Positions 29,503-38,877 of a stretch of 55,016 bases of DNA are shown here, one piece after another. The number at the start of each line of letters is the position of its first letter. Positions within the stretch are counted from its first letter, which is position 1. Under the pieces are notes generated by a model. It had not been told where the DNA came from, searched no databases, and saw only the letters and a program-made list of their open reading frames with translations. A program made the position numbers and the translations under genes. This DNA is from an uncultured Flavobacteriaceae bacterium (lineage in GTDB: Bacteria > Bacteroidota > Bacteroidia > Flavobacteriales > Flavobacteriaceae), in NCBI GenBank assembly GCA_938088195.1, contig CALKEO010000008.1, forward strand, positions 1 to 55,016, read 5' to 3'.

Positions 29503-30882
29503 ATGAAAAATTTAATAAAAACAGTAATTAATAAACAAAAATCGTTTTTTAATTCAAAAGAAACTTTCAATGTTGATCTAAGGATACAACATTTATTAAA
29601 TCTTAAAAAAGAAATCAAGAATAATGAAAAAGAAATTGAATTAGCACTTTTTAAGGATTTAGGTAAATCTGAGGGAGAAAGTTATTTAACTGAAATTCAT
29701 TTTGTTTATTCTGAATTAAAAATTGCATTAAAAAATATTAAAAAATGGACCAAGAGAAAATCTGTGCGGTCATCCTTATTAAATTTTCCGTCCTCTGATT
29801 ATATTATTGCTCAACCTTACGGAAACACTTTACATATCTCTCCTTGGAATTACCCTTTTCAATTGTCAATTGCACCACTTATTGGTGCGATTGCTGCTGG
29901 AAATACAGTTGTTTTGAAACCTTCAGAATATTCAGAACATACAACGGAGGTTTTGGAAAAAATAATTAATAATGTTTTTGATGAACAGTATGTTAAAGTA
30001 ATTAAAGGAGGTCCAGATGTGGCTACTGAATTATTAAATTATAATTGGGATTACATTTTTTTTACAGGAAGCGTCAATGTCGGAAAAATAGTAGCTAAAC
30101 AAGCAGCTCTACATTTAACCCCAACAACCCTAGAACTGGGCGGTAAAAATCCCTGTGTAGTTGACGAATCAGCTTCTTTAAAAGTCACAGCAAAAAGAAT
30201 AGTTTGGGGGAAATTTATTAATTGTGGCCAAACTTGCATAGCTCCAGACTTTTTAATTGTAAACAAAAAAATTAAAGAAAAATTAATCTTTGAAATTATT
30301 AATCAGTTGAAGTTAATATATGGAAATGATCCTGAGAAATCTGATTCTTATGGTCGGATAATAAGTGAAAAACACATTAAATTTCTATCCTCATTAATCC
30401 AAGATCAAAAAATAATATATGGAGGAAAAATAAACGAAAAATTAAGGTATTTTGAACCAACATTAATTGAAATTAAAGGTTTTGATTCCAAGATTATGGA
30501 ACAAGAAATATTTGGTCCAATACTGCCAATATTTGAATATGATAAATTTGATGAGGTTGATGACATCATAGATAAATACAAAAACCCGCTAGCCTTATAT
30601 ATTTTTACTAAAAACAAAAGACTTGGTGAAAATTTTTTAAAAAAACATAGTTTTGGTGGTGGTGCAATAAACGATACTGTTGTCCATATTATTAACGATC
30701 GCTTACCTTTTGGTGGTATAGGAAACAGTGGAATGGGTAAATATCATGGCGAGTCTACATTTAATACTTTTTCTCATTTTAAACCCTACATCTCAAAACC
30801 TTTGTGGATAGATATTCCACTGAGATACCCGCCTTTTAAAACCAAAATAAATTTTTTAAAAAGAGTACTTAAGCTAATGTAA
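29503..30882 (+). CDS. Class 3-like aldehyde dehydrogenase
   Basis: NAD(P)-dependent aldehyde dehydrogenase of 459 residues, the short class 3 form with a membrane-proximal C-terminus. Seen are SPWNYPFQLSIAPLIGAIAAGN, LKPSEYSEHT, FFTGSVNVGKIVAKQAA, catalytic Glu in LELGGKNPCVV, catalytic Cys in GQTCIAPDF, and LPFGGIGNSGMGKYHG. Fatty or aromatic aldehydes are likely substrates by family. It leads an operon with a DUF2141 protein, a nitroreductase and a flavin reductase, and is divergent from ilvD. Confidence 0.93.
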   Translation: MKNLIKTVINKQKSFFNSKETFNVDLRIQHLLNLKKEIKNNEKEIELALFKDLGKSEGESYLTEIHFVYSELKIALKNIKKWTKRKSVRSSLLNFPSSDYIIAQPYGNTLHISPWNYPFQLSIAPLIGAIAAGNTVVLKPSEYSEHTTEVLEKIINNVFDEQYVKVIKGGPDVATELLNYNWDYIFFTGSVNVGKIVAKQAALHLTPTTLELGGKNPCVVDESASLKVTAKRIVWGKFINCGQTCIAPDFLIVNKKIKEKLIFEIINQLKLIYGNDPEKSDSYGRIISEKHIKFLSSLIQDQKIIYGGKINEKLRYFEPTLIEIKGFDSKIMEQEIFGPILPIFEYDKFDEVDDIIDKYKNPLALYIFTKNKRLGENFLKKHSFGGGAINDTVVHIINDRLPFGGIGNSGMGKYHGESTFNTFSHFKPYISKPLWIDIPLRYPPFKTKINFLKRVLKLM

Positions 30883-31334
30883 TGATTGTCAAATTATTAA
30901 AAATTTTTTTATTTATAATTAGCTTTTCAATAAGTGCTCAAATTAACAATGACTTGAACCAAAATAAATATTATGAATTAGAAATTAATCTTTTAAAAAT
31001 AAAAAAACCTGGAATTGCTTTTATTGCGATTTACAATAATTCACTAGATTTTAATTCTAGTGATGAATCAAAAAATAGAATTACTTATGCATTAAAAGAA
31101 AATGTTAAAAAGGGCAGTTTTTCAAAAGTTGTTATGGTTGAACAAGGGACGTATGGAATCAAAATATATATTGATAAAAACAACAATAATAAATTTGATT
31201 TTAATATTATTGGAATCCCAAAAGAACAATTTGGATTTTCAAATGATGCTATTTCATTATTGGGACCACCAAGTTTTAAAAACGCCTCGTTTGATGTAGT
31301 AGATAACAAAACTATATATATTAAAATGAAATAA
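30882..31334 (+). CDS. DUF2141 secreted protein
   Basis: A 150-residue exported protein with a signal peptide over about residues 1-19 (LLKIFLFIISFSISAQ). The mature part matches the DUF2141 beta-sandwich: GIAFIAIYNNSLDF near the start, EQGTYGIKIYIDKNNNNKFDFNIIGIPKE with a calcium-loop-like Asp/Asn run, and GFSNDA. The ATG overlaps the aldehyde dehydrogenase stop by 1 bp. Function of the family is not established. Confidence 0.82.
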   Translation: MIVKLLKIFLFIISFSISAQINNDLNQNKYYELEINLLKIKKPGIAFIAIYNNSLDFNSSDESKNRITYALKENVKKGSFSKVVMVEQGTYGIKIYIDKNNNNKFDFNIIGIPKEQFGFSNDAISLLGPPSFKNASFDVVDNKTIYIKMK

Positions 31335-32054
31335 ATGGAAAAATCAGTTTCACTAGCAATAAAAGACAGACGATCAGTCAGAATTTTTAAAGATGAAAAA
31401 ATAGACAGTGAAAAAGTTAAGAATTGTATTTATAATGCTTCTCTAGCACCAAACAGTAGCAATCTTCAACTTTGGGAGTTCATACATGTTAATGATTCAA
31501 AAATATTAGATAAGCTCTCTAAAGCATGCATGAAACAAAATGCTGCAAAAACAGCCTCTCAATTAGTTGTAATTGTAACTAGAAAAGATTTGTGGAGAAA
31601 AAGAGTAAAAGCAAATATTGATTTTCTCAATAATCAAAAAAAACAACAGTTAATTACAGAAAAAAGACACAAACAAGCTTTAAATTATTATAAAAAACTA
31701 ATTCCAATTCTATATTTTGATTTTTTTGGAATATTAGGTTACTTAAAATATTTTATACTTCAAATACTAGGCTTATTTTTACCTGTAGTTAGACAAACAA
31801 GAAATAGTGATTTAAGAGTTGTTGTCCATAAATCCGCAGGATTGGCAGCCCAAAATTTTATGATGAGTATGTCAGCAATTGGTTACGACACTTGCCCAAT
31901 GGAGGGATCTGACACTTTAATGGTTAAGAAAATATTGAATTTATCAAAAGATTCGGAAATTAATATGGTCATAGGATGTGGATTAAAAAATGAAAAAGGT
32001 GTTTATGGTCCACGATTTAGAGTTCCTTTCGAAAATGTTTATAAGTATATTTGA
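31335..32054 (+). CDS. Nitroreductase family protein
   Basis: FMN-binding oxidoreductase of 239 residues. The RRSVR motif near residue 12 and the ASLAPNSSNLQLWEFI segment contact FMN in this family. VVHKSAGLAAQNFMMSMSAIGYDTCPMEG is the second conserved region, and the C-terminus ends with GCGLKNEKGVYGPRFR. A 50-residue insertion around 95-155 holds a hydrophobic stretch (FDFFGILGYLKYFILQILGLFLPV) that may lie on the membrane. Substrate unknown. It begins directly after the DUF2141 stop. Confidence 0.88.
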   Translation: MEKSVSLAIKDRRSVRIFKDEKIDSEKVKNCIYNASLAPNSSNLQLWEFIHVNDSKILDKLSKACMKQNAAKTASQLVVIVTRKDLWRKRVKANIDFLNNQKKQQLITEKRHKQALNYYKKLIPILYFDFFGILGYLKYFILQILGLFLPVVRQTRNSDLRVVVHKSAGLAAQNFMMSMSAIGYDTCPMEGSDTLMVKKILNLSKDSEINMVIGCGLKNEKGVYGPRFRVPFENVYKYI

Positions 32055-32069
32055 AAATTATTTTTATTT

Positions 32070-32555
32070 ATGAACGAAGATCTTTTTAAAAAAATTTGCG
32101 GAAGTTACCCCACCGGAGTTACAGTTATTACTTCTGTTGAAGATAAAACTAATTATGGATTCACAGCTAATTCATTTACTTCTGTTTCCATCAATCCACT
32201 GTTGGTTCTTTTTTGTTTGAACAAAGCAGCTAATTCTAACAAAGCTTTGAAAACTAATAAATTTTTTATAATTAATATTCTTTCAAGTGATCAATCAAAA
32301 ATTTGTAATCAATTTGCTAATAACAAACTAAGTCCTGAAAAAAGATTCGACGGAGTTGAAACAAAAAATTCTAAAAATAATATTAAAATAATCTCAAACT
32401 CTATCGCATGGATTGAATGTAAGATTAAAAATATTATTGATGGAGGAGATCACTTCATTTATTTAGGAGAGGTATTAAGCGGTAGTTTATCAGAAAAAAA
32501 ACAACCCTTAGTTTACCACAACGGAATGATAAAAAAATTATTTAAAAGCTTTTAA
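32070..32555 (+). CDS. Flavin reductase family protein
   Basis: A 161-residue FMN-binding split-barrel protein of the flavin reductase-like group, which typically supplies reduced flavin or acts on small aromatic substrates. Seen are GSYPTGVTVITS, NYGFTANSFTSVSINPLLVLFCL, FFIINILSSDQ, and GDHFIYLGEVLSG near the end. It lies 15 bp after the nitroreductase, so the two flavoenzymes probably work together. The 3' end overlaps convergent dsbD by 18 bp. Confidence 0.88.
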   Translation: MNEDLFKKICGSYPTGVTVITSVEDKTNYGFTANSFTSVSINPLLVLFCLNKAANSNKALKTNKFFIINILSSDQSKICNQFANNKLSPEKRFDGVETKNSKNNIKIISNSIAWIECKIKNIIDGGDHFIYLGEVLSGSLSEKKQPLVYHNGMIKKLFKSF

Positions 32556-34502
32556 TCCCTCCTTAAGCCATGCTTGATAAACATCTTTAGTAGTATATTG
32601 AATTGGACTATTAAGAATTTTTAAATTTGGATCTAATAATACATAGTACGGTTGGGAAGCACTTTTAAAATTCAATGCTTGAAAGGTAGCAGATTTATCT
32701 CCAATTGTTCTTATTTCTTTAATTTTTCCAGATTTGTATTTGAGATCAAGTTGGTTAACTTTTTCAAGTTCTTTTCTGTCATCAACGTAAAGTGAAATTA
32801 ATACGAAATTATTGTTAATTAAATCAAAAACAACTGGATCAGTCCAAATATTCTCTTCTACTCTTCTACAGTTTACACAGGCCCAACCAGTAAAATCTAA
32901 AAGTATTGGTTTGTTTATTTCTTTAGCGTGCTGTAATCCTTTATCAAAATCCTTGAAACAGTTAAAACCTAAAGGGCAATCATTAGATTTCGGATAGATA
33001 CTATAAAAAGATGGAGGCGTAAACCCACTTAGTAAACGGGCACTATTTGAACCATTAGGCAAAAGAGCTGGACTCAAATATATTGCAAAACTTAAAAAGG
33101 ATAATGAAAGCAACATGTTAAATTTTGATCTTTGAACTACATGACTTTCATTTGGAAATTTATAAACACCTATAAGATAAAGAGATAGTAAAATTGATAT
33201 AATTACCCATATAGCAATAAAGATTTCTCTTTTAATTAACCCCCAATGTTCTACTAAATCGGCATTTGATAAAAATTTAAAAGCAAAACCTAATTCTAAA
33301 AAACCCAATATAATTTTAAATGTATTCATCCATCTACCAGATTTAGGTAAAGATTTTAACATATTTGGAAAAAGGGCAAATACTGTAAAAGGAAGCGCTA
33401 AAGCTATTCCAAAACCTAGCATACCAATAGAAAGTTGTAGGGCACCACCTTGAGATGATATTGATCCAACTAATAAAGAACCTAAAATAGGTCCAGTACA
33501 AGAAAATGAAACTAGAACTAAGGTTAATGCCATAAAGAAAATACCAATAAAACCTCCAATACTATTTGACTTTGAATCTATAGAATTAATCCAAGAAGAA
33601 GGAATGGTAATCTCGTAAAAACCGAAAAAAGAAAAGGCAAATATTATAAATACGATAAAAAAGAAAACATTAAGCCAGGCATTTGTTGAAATACTGTTTA
33701 ATATTTCAGGATCTAAAGACTCTACAAAATGAAAAGGAATACTTAAAAAGAGATATATAAAAACAATAAATAGCCCATACAGTATTGCGTTAAATGAAGA
33801 ACTGGATTGTGTTTTTTTATTTGTAAAAAATGATACAGTGAGTGGAATCATGGGAAAAACACAAGGAGTAAGTAAAGCTAATAAGCCTCCCAAAAATCCT
33901 AGAATTAATAAATCAAAATAATTATTTCCTGAAATATTGTTTTCTTCAGAGTAATTTTCAAGTAATTCTTTATTTTTTAAATCAATTACCAAAGGATTTG
34001 AGTCATCTGAAACTAAAGCTGTTAAATCTTCATTTAAAATGATCTCTGAGGAGCCATCTAAATTAAATACTAAATCAGATTCTCTGAAAATACAAACAGC
34101 ATCATCACAAGCTTGATAAGCTATTGTTGCAAACACCTTGTCAAAATTGAGATCCTTAACCTCAATAACCTGTTTAAATGTGTTGGAATCAATAAAATAA
34201 GTTTGATCTAAATTAAAGATTGGATCAAATTTTGTAATAGACTCCGATTCAATAGTATTGCCAATTAGAATATATGAATCATTGGAAATGTTTTTAAAAA
34301 TAAATTCAGTTGGTAATGCACCACCCTCAGTTAAAAATTGTGAATATAATCTCCAATTAGAATCGATTTTTGAGGATATTATTAACTCATACTGAGTTTT
34401 AGAAATTGTATTTACTTTAGTAGTAAAAGATACTGGATCTTGTGAAAAACCAATGTTTATAAAAAGGAAAAAAGAAAAAAAAAGACTAAAAATATTTTTC
34501 AT
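32538..34502 (-). CDS. dsbD: Thiol:disulfide interchange protein DsbD
   Basis: Inner-membrane protein passing electrons from cytoplasmic thioredoxin to periplasmic oxidoreductases. The 654 residues show a signal peptide (about 1-20) and a periplasmic alpha domain (20-170, including ACDDAVC). A central domain with about eight membrane helices begins near 195 (FLGGLLALLTPCVFPMIPLTVSF), and its second redox Cys lies in FSCTGPILGSLL. A C-terminal thioredoxin domain has C542-VN-C545. It overlaps the upstream tilS by 4 bp and is in the same transcript. Confidence 0.95.
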   Translation of the reverse strand: MKNIFSLFFSFFLFINIGFSQDPVSFTTKVNTISKTQYELIISSKIDSNWRLYSQFLTEGGALPTEFIFKNISNDSYILIGNTIESESITKFDPIFNLDQTYFIDSNTFKQVIEVKDLNFDKVFATIAYQACDDAVCIFRESDLVFNLDGSSEIILNEDLTALVSDDSNPLVIDLKNKELLENYSEENNISGNNYFDLLILGFLGGLLALLTPCVFPMIPLTVSFFTNKKTQSSSSFNAILYGLFIVFIYLFLSIPFHFVESLDPEILNSISTNAWLNVFFFIVFIIFAFSFFGFYEITIPSSWINSIDSKSNSIGGFIGIFFMALTLVLVSFSCTGPILGSLLVGSISSQGGALQLSIGMLGFGIALALPFTVFALFPNMLKSLPKSGRWMNTFKIILGFLELGFAFKFLSNADLVEHWGLIKREIFIAIWVIISILLSLYLIGVYKFPNESHVVQRSKFNMLLSLSFLSFAIYLSPALLPNGSNSARLLSGFTPPSFYSIYPKSNDCPLGFNCFKDFDKGLQHAKEINKPILLDFTGWACVNCRRVEENIWTDPVVFDLINNNFVLISLYVDDRKELEKVNQLDLKYKSGKIKEIRTIGDKSATFQALNFKSASQPYYVLLDPNLKILNSPIQYTTKDVYQAWLKEGLKAFK

Positions 34503-35770
34503 AATAATTCAATTTTCAATGTTGCTCCTTTAGATTTATAATACCTTCGATCGGCTCTTTGTCCAACAATCCACATGACTTCATTGTTATTACAAAGCAA
34601 CCATTGGTTTTGTTTGTCAAAGAAAGACATTTTTTCATCTTTAAAGTACTTAGAAATCAATTTTTTTCCTTTCATTCCTAATGGATATATTAAATCTCCT
34701 TTTTTCAATTTCCTTAAGTACAATGGAAATTTGATATCATTTTTTGAAATAAATATTGATTTACTATTTGATTTTGAAACAAAATCTCCAGTTTTAATAC
34801 AAATTCGAACAGGATCATCAATTCCTTTCATATCAACTTTTATTACTTGATCATATTCCTTAGACTTTTTTTTTAAAATTAAATTAGTTCGATCACTTAG
34901 AAGAACATGACTTACTGACTCAATAATTTTTCCAGAAATAGAGTTACAAAGCATTAGAATTTCTGAGGGATTTTTAAAACCATAGTCTTTAAATAAATTA
35001 TAGATATCATTTTTGTTACACTGAATGAATTTTTTTTCTATAATAATCTTATCATTTTTAATAACAAATTTTTCTTTTTTAACTGCTTCAATGTATTTAT
35101 CAATCACTAATTGTGAATTCTTTAAAAAATTCATTGTTTTTTTTGATTGAGAGAGAAAATTTGGATAAAGTTTTTTTAAAAGTGGAATAATTTGATTTCT
35201 AATATAATTTCTCTGATAATCATCTTTTTTATTTGTTGAATCCTCTCTCCAATGAATTTTGTTATTTTTAGCGTATTCAAGAATTTGTTTTTTTGAAAAT
35301 ATCGTCAACGGTCTTACAATCTTATCATTTACAGGACTTATCCCTGTAAAACCCTCAATTCCAGAGGCCCTTGATAGATTTATTATAAAAGTTTCTAAGG
35401 AATCATCTAAATGGTGAGCTGTCAATATGTAATCTTTATTATTATTTTTTAAAAGTTCATTAAACCAGTCATATCTTAATGTTCTAGCTGCCATTTGTAA
35501 CGAATGATTTGGAAGTTTTGTAATAAAAGATTTTGAAAAAAATTGAATAGAATTATCAAAGCAATATTTTTTTACAAACTTTTCATCCAAATCACATTCA
35601 TCTCCTCTTAATTTAAAATTACAGTGAGCTACTGAAACATCATAATTTGATCTTCTTAGTAAATCAATTAAAACCATACTGTCTACGCCTCCGCTAAGAC
35701 AAACAAGAAGTTTCGATTTTTTTAAAAAATCAAAATCACTATTTATATGATCTGAAAAAAGATTAAACAT
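34499..35770 (-). CDS. tilS: tRNA(Ile)-lysidine synthase
   Basis: Converts C34 of the AUA-reading tRNA-Ile to lysidine using ATP. The PP-loop motif is SGGVDS (26-31), followed by AHCNFKLRGDE, TAHHLDDSLETFIINLSRASG and WREDSTNKKDDYQRNYIRNQI. The C-terminal TilS domain is present (KLISKYFKDEKMSFFDKQ). The 423 residues are normal. It starts 38 bp after the PabB-like gene on the same strand and overlaps dsbD by 4 bp. Confidence 0.96.
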   Translation of the reverse strand: MFNLFSDHINSDFDFLKKSKLLVCLSGGVDSMVLIDLLRRSNYDVSVAHCNFKLRGDECDLDEKFVKKYCFDNSIQFFSKSFITKLPNHSLQMAARTLRYDWFNELLKNNNKDYILTAHHLDDSLETFIINLSRASGIEGFTGISPVNDKIVRPLTIFSKKQILEYAKNNKIHWREDSTNKKDDYQRNYIRNQIIPLLKKLYPNFLSQSKKTMNFLKNSQLVIDKYIEAVKKEKFVIKNDKIIIEKKFIQCNKNDIYNLFKDYGFKNPSEILMLCNSISGKIIESVSHVLLSDRTNLILKKKSKEYDQVIKVDMKGIDDPVRICIKTGDFVSKSNSKSIFISKNDIKFPLYLRKLKKGDLIYPLGMKGKKLISKYFKDEKMSFFDKQNQWLLCNNNEVMWIVGQRADRRYYKSKGATLKIELL

Positions 35771-35808
35771 TAGAACAATATTACGTTTTTTAATAATTTA
35801 ATTATATA

Positions 35809-37092
35809 TTATTTAAGAATCGATAACATTGGTTCTGCTTTCAAAAGACATTCTTGGAATTCTTTTTCTGGAGATGAGTTTGATGTAATTGCGCTTCCTA
35901 CTTGAAATGATAGGTGTTTTTTTTTATGGTCATAAATCAATGATCTTATAACTACATTAAAGTCAAAATTTCCTTTTGGGTCTACGTAACCAAGCGCACC
36001 ACTATACAACCCTCTTTTCGAAACTTCTAATTTCTCAATAATATTTAATGCTTTTATCTTTGGAGCGCCTGTCATACTTCCCATTGGAAAAGTAGCTTTA
36101 ATAACATCTGTCATTTTTAAATTACTATCAATTTGAGATTCAACTGTTGAAATCATTTGGTGAACTTTTTCAAATGGATAAACCTTACAAAGTTCTGTTA
36201 CCTTGACAGATCCAGGTTTAGAAAATCTGGAAAGATCATTTCTTACTAAATCAACAATCATAATATTTTCAGATCGTTCTTTTGGGTCTTGGGTCAAATC
36301 ATTTCTTAAATTCAAATCAATCACTTTATCATTATCTCTTCTTGAAGTGCCTTTAATTGGTTGTGTTATTATTTTATTATTTATTCTTTTAATGTATCTT
36401 TCAGGGGATGAGGATAATAAATATGTGTCGTTTTGCTTAAAAAAAGCACTCATTGGATTTTTAGAAATTTGATTTAATTTATCATAAACATTAAATGGAC
36501 AAATATTTGAATCATTAGAAAACCATTCCATACAAAAGTTTGCCTCATATATATCGCCTCTGTTTATATGAAATAATAATTTATTTATTTTTTCCTCATA
36601 TTGTGATTTTGAAAGCTTTGGAAATAATTTAATTTCAGACTCTATATTTTTATCATTAATTTTTTGAGAATAGATATCATCCAAGTCAGATTCAATTTCT
36701 GAGGGAAACAAGTAATGAGCCTCAACATTTCTTGATTTGATAATCCATATTTTTTTTGGTTGAAAAAAAAATATATTTGGAAAATCAAATTCGGAATAAT
36801 TATTACTTTTTAAATCTTCTAATTCATTTTTTAAATCATATGAAAAATAACCAAATAACCAATCATTAGTTTCTTTTAAATAGGCTTCTAATTTATTAAG
36901 TGAATTATTCTTTGTAAAAGGTAGTTTGGAATGAACGTCAGTCGCCACAATTGCATCTAAATCCCCCAACCTATCATTATAGTTGTTTGAATCTAGACAG
37001 ATAGATATATTAAACTGATTAGACCATTTAAAAAGTTTTTTTTTAAATAAACTAATGTTTTCAGGTTTATATACTTTGACTATTCTTTTCAA
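35809..37092 (-). CDS. pabB: Chorismate-binding aminodeoxychorismate/anthranilate synthase component I
   Basis: Aminates chorismate, most likely on the way to folate. The 427 residues hold a short N-terminal domain and a C-terminal chorismate-binding domain. The latter includes GDIYEANFCMEW, SSSPERYI, QPIKGTSRR, RSENIMIVDLVRNDLSRF, VHQMISTVES, FPMGSMTGAPKIKAL and GLYSGALGYV. PabB is preferred over TrpE because no trp genes are adjacent and the protein is short, but TrpE is not excluded. The start is a TTG at 37092, with a -7 box 17 nt upstream. Confidence 0.85.
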   Translation of the reverse strand: MKRIVKVYKPENISLFKKKLFKWSNQFNISICLDSNNYNDRLGDLDAIVATDVHSKLPFTKNNSLNKLEAYLKETNDWLFGYFSYDLKNELEDLKSNNYSEFDFPNIFFFQPKKIWIIKSRNVEAHYLFPSEIESDLDDIYSQKINDKNIESEIKLFPKLSKSQYEEKINKLLFHINRGDIYEANFCMEWFSNDSNICPFNVYDKLNQISKNPMSAFFKQNDTYLLSSSPERYIKRINNKIITQPIKGTSRRDNDKVIDLNLRNDLTQDPKERSENIMIVDLVRNDLSRFSKPGSVKVTELCKVYPFEKVHQMISTVESQIDSNLKMTDVIKATFPMGSMTGAPKIKALNIIEKLEVSKRGLYSGALGYVDPKGNFDFNVVIRSLIYDHKKKHLSFQVGSAITSNSSPEKEFQECLLKAEPMLSILK

Positions 37093-37108
37093 TGAAATTT
37101 TTAAACAA

Positions 37109-37351
37109 ACAAATTTAATGAATTAGGCTAAAGTTCCTAAAGTCCATGAGCTTTTAAAACAAAAACTTAATGAATGAGTATCAACCACTGTTGATAATAT
37201 TCCTAATACCTTAACAAAAGATTGGTATTTAAAAAAACAAGAGCCTTATAATCAATCTTCTTTACTAAAAACAAAAGATTTTTGAAATAAGGGGTAAATG
37301 CCAGGAAAAGCATTAAACGCTGTTAAAAACAACAACAAAGGACCTTTTTAA
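37109..37351 (+). pseudogene. Decayed coding remnant, probably a sulfatase C-terminus
   Basis: No start, but a single frame from 37127 to 37351 reads like protein throughout: AKVPKVHELLKQKLNE, stop, VSTTVDNIPNTLTKDWYL, and MPGKALNAVKNNNKGPF before the TAA. It is broken by TGA at 37175 and 37283 and TAA at 37295. Both TGA positions would be Trp if TGG, and the TAA would be Glu if GAA. The LTKDWYL and MPG...KNNNKGPF pattern recalls the C-termini of Bacteroidota arylsulfatases, from memory only. The rest of the gene is absent, because pabB starts at 37092. Confidence 0.55.
37110..37117 (-). promoter_or_regulatory. Predicted -7 box for pabB
   Basis: TAAATTTG on the minus strand (TAnnTTTG) ends 17 nt before the pabB TTG start. 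It supports the TTG choice. Confidence 0.45.
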
Positions 37352-37355
37352 AAAA

Positions 37356-38765
37356 TTAAATATGTAGAGCTCTATCTTGAGTTGCAGCTAAAGCTGCTTC
37401 TTTAATAGCTTCAGCATAAGTTGGATGAGAATGACTCATTCTTGAAATGTCTTCAGCAGAGGCCCTAAATTCCATTGCAGTAACTGCCTCAGCAATTAAA
37501 TCAGCTGCTCTGGCACCAATTATATGAACGCCTAAAATTTCATCTGTTTTTTTATCAGCCAAAATCTTAACAAATCCATCTGTGTCCATACTTGCTCTAG
37601 ACCTACCTAAAGCACGAAAAGGAAACTGACCTTTTTTATATTCAACACCATTATCTGTCAACTGTTTTTCTGTTTTCCCGACAGATGCCACCTCAGGCCA
37701 AGTATAAATTACATTAGGAATAAGATTATAATTTATATGAGGTTTTTGTTTAGCCATTATTTCTGCCACCATTACCCCCTCTTCTTCAGCTTTGTGTGCC
37801 AACATAGGTCCTTTAATAACATCTCCTATAGCATAAACATTATTACATGAAGTTTGTAACTGATCGTTAACTTTAATTTGACCTTTATCATTTGTTTCAA
37901 TTCCTATAGAACTGATATTTAAATTTTCCGTAAATGGTTTTCTTCCAACAGAAACTAAACAATAATCACCTTCAAATAAAACCTTATTTCCATTGTTGTC
38001 TTCAGCTTGAACAGATACATTATCTTCACTTGTTGAAATTTGGAAAACTTTATGAGATAAATAAAATTTAATTTTTTGTTTTTTGAAAATTCTCATTAAC
38101 TCTTTTGAAATTGAAGCGTCCATAAAAGGAGTGATTGTGTTTGAGTATTCCACAACTGAAACTTCAGCCCCTAACCTACTGTAAACCTGACCAAGTTCTA
38201 AACCAATAACTCCACCACCAATAACTATTAATTTTTTTGGAATCTCTTTTAAATTTAATGCCTCGGTAGAGGTAATAATTCTTTTCTTGTCAATTTTAGC
38301 AAAAGGAAGATTAGTGGGTTTAGATCCTGTGGCTATAACAGCATTATTAAAAGTTATATTAGTTACTCCGCTTGAGGAATTATCTATTTTAATCGTACAA
38401 GAATCAACAAATGATCCTGTTCCGTGATAAACTTTGATCTTATTCTTGTTCATTAAAAAATCAATTCCTTTTACTGTTTGGTCTACAACATTTTGTTTTC
38501 TAGAAATCATCTTTTCTAAATTTACTATAACGTTACCTTCAAAATTAATTCCGTGTGATTCAAAATTATGAACGGCATCATGAAAATGATGAGATGAATC
38601 TAATAGTGATTTGGATGGAATACAACCAACATTTAAACAAGTTCCCCCTAGTGAATTATATTTTTCAATTATAGCTGTTTTCATCCCTAGTTGAGAACAC
38701 CTAATAGCACACACGTATCCTCCTGGACCAGAACCAATAATAACAACATCAAATTTATCCATCAT
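37356..38765 (-). CDS. lpdA: Dihydrolipoyl dehydrogenase
   Basis: FAD flavoprotein (E3) that reoxidises lipoamide in 2-oxoacid dehydrogenase complexes and the glycine cleavage system. The 469 residues match the family. FAD motif GSGPGGY (11-17), redox disulfide C43-LNVG-C48, NAD motif GGGVIGLELGQVYSRLGAEVSVVE, and the C-terminal active-site HSHPTYAEAIKEAAL are all present. It is transcribed alone. E1/E2 genes are not adjacent. MMDK offers two possible ATGs, 38765 and 38762. Confidence 0.97.
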   Translation of the reverse strand: MMDKFDVVIIGSGPGGYVCAIRCSQLGMKTAIIEKYNSLGGTCLNVGCIPSKSLLDSSHHFHDAVHNFESHGINFEGNVIVNLEKMISRKQNVVDQTVKGIDFLMNKNKIKVYHGTGSFVDSCTIKIDNSSSGVTNITFNNAVIATGSKPTNLPFAKIDKKRIITSTEALNLKEIPKKLIVIGGGVIGLELGQVYSRLGAEVSVVEYSNTITPFMDASISKELMRIFKKQKIKFYLSHKVFQISTSEDNVSVQAEDNNGNKVLFEGDYCLVSVGRKPFTENLNISSIGIETNDKGQIKVNDQLQTSCNNVYAIGDVIKGPMLAHKAEEEGVMVAEIMAKQKPHINYNLIPNVIYTWPEVASVGKTEKQLTDNGVEYKKGQFPFRALGRSRASMDTDGFVKILADKKTDEILGVHIIGARAADLIAEAVTAMEFRASAEDISRMSHSHPTYAEAIKEAALAATQDRALHI

Positions 38766-38773
38766 TTTTTATT

Positions 38774-38781
38774 CAAAAATA
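38774..38781 (-). promoter_or_regulatory. Predicted -7 box for lpdA, very short leader
   Basis: TATTTTTG on the minus strand ends 9 nt before the first lpdA ATG, so the transcript would carry only a few leader bases. Confidence 0.5.
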
Positions 38782-38877
38782 CAAATGTTTTGTGTTATTT
38801 AAGTATTCACTAAAATAAAGTTAAATATCTTTTAGAACTTAATTATATATTAGCATTGAATTGTAAATTCATAATAA

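Noticed and set aside
37175-37285. In-frame TGA codons at Trp-like positions, possible stop codon reassignment or recoding
   Set aside because: TGA is a normal stop in intact genes here (for example at 17458-17460), the same frame also has a TAA, and no start exists. Decay is the simpler reading.
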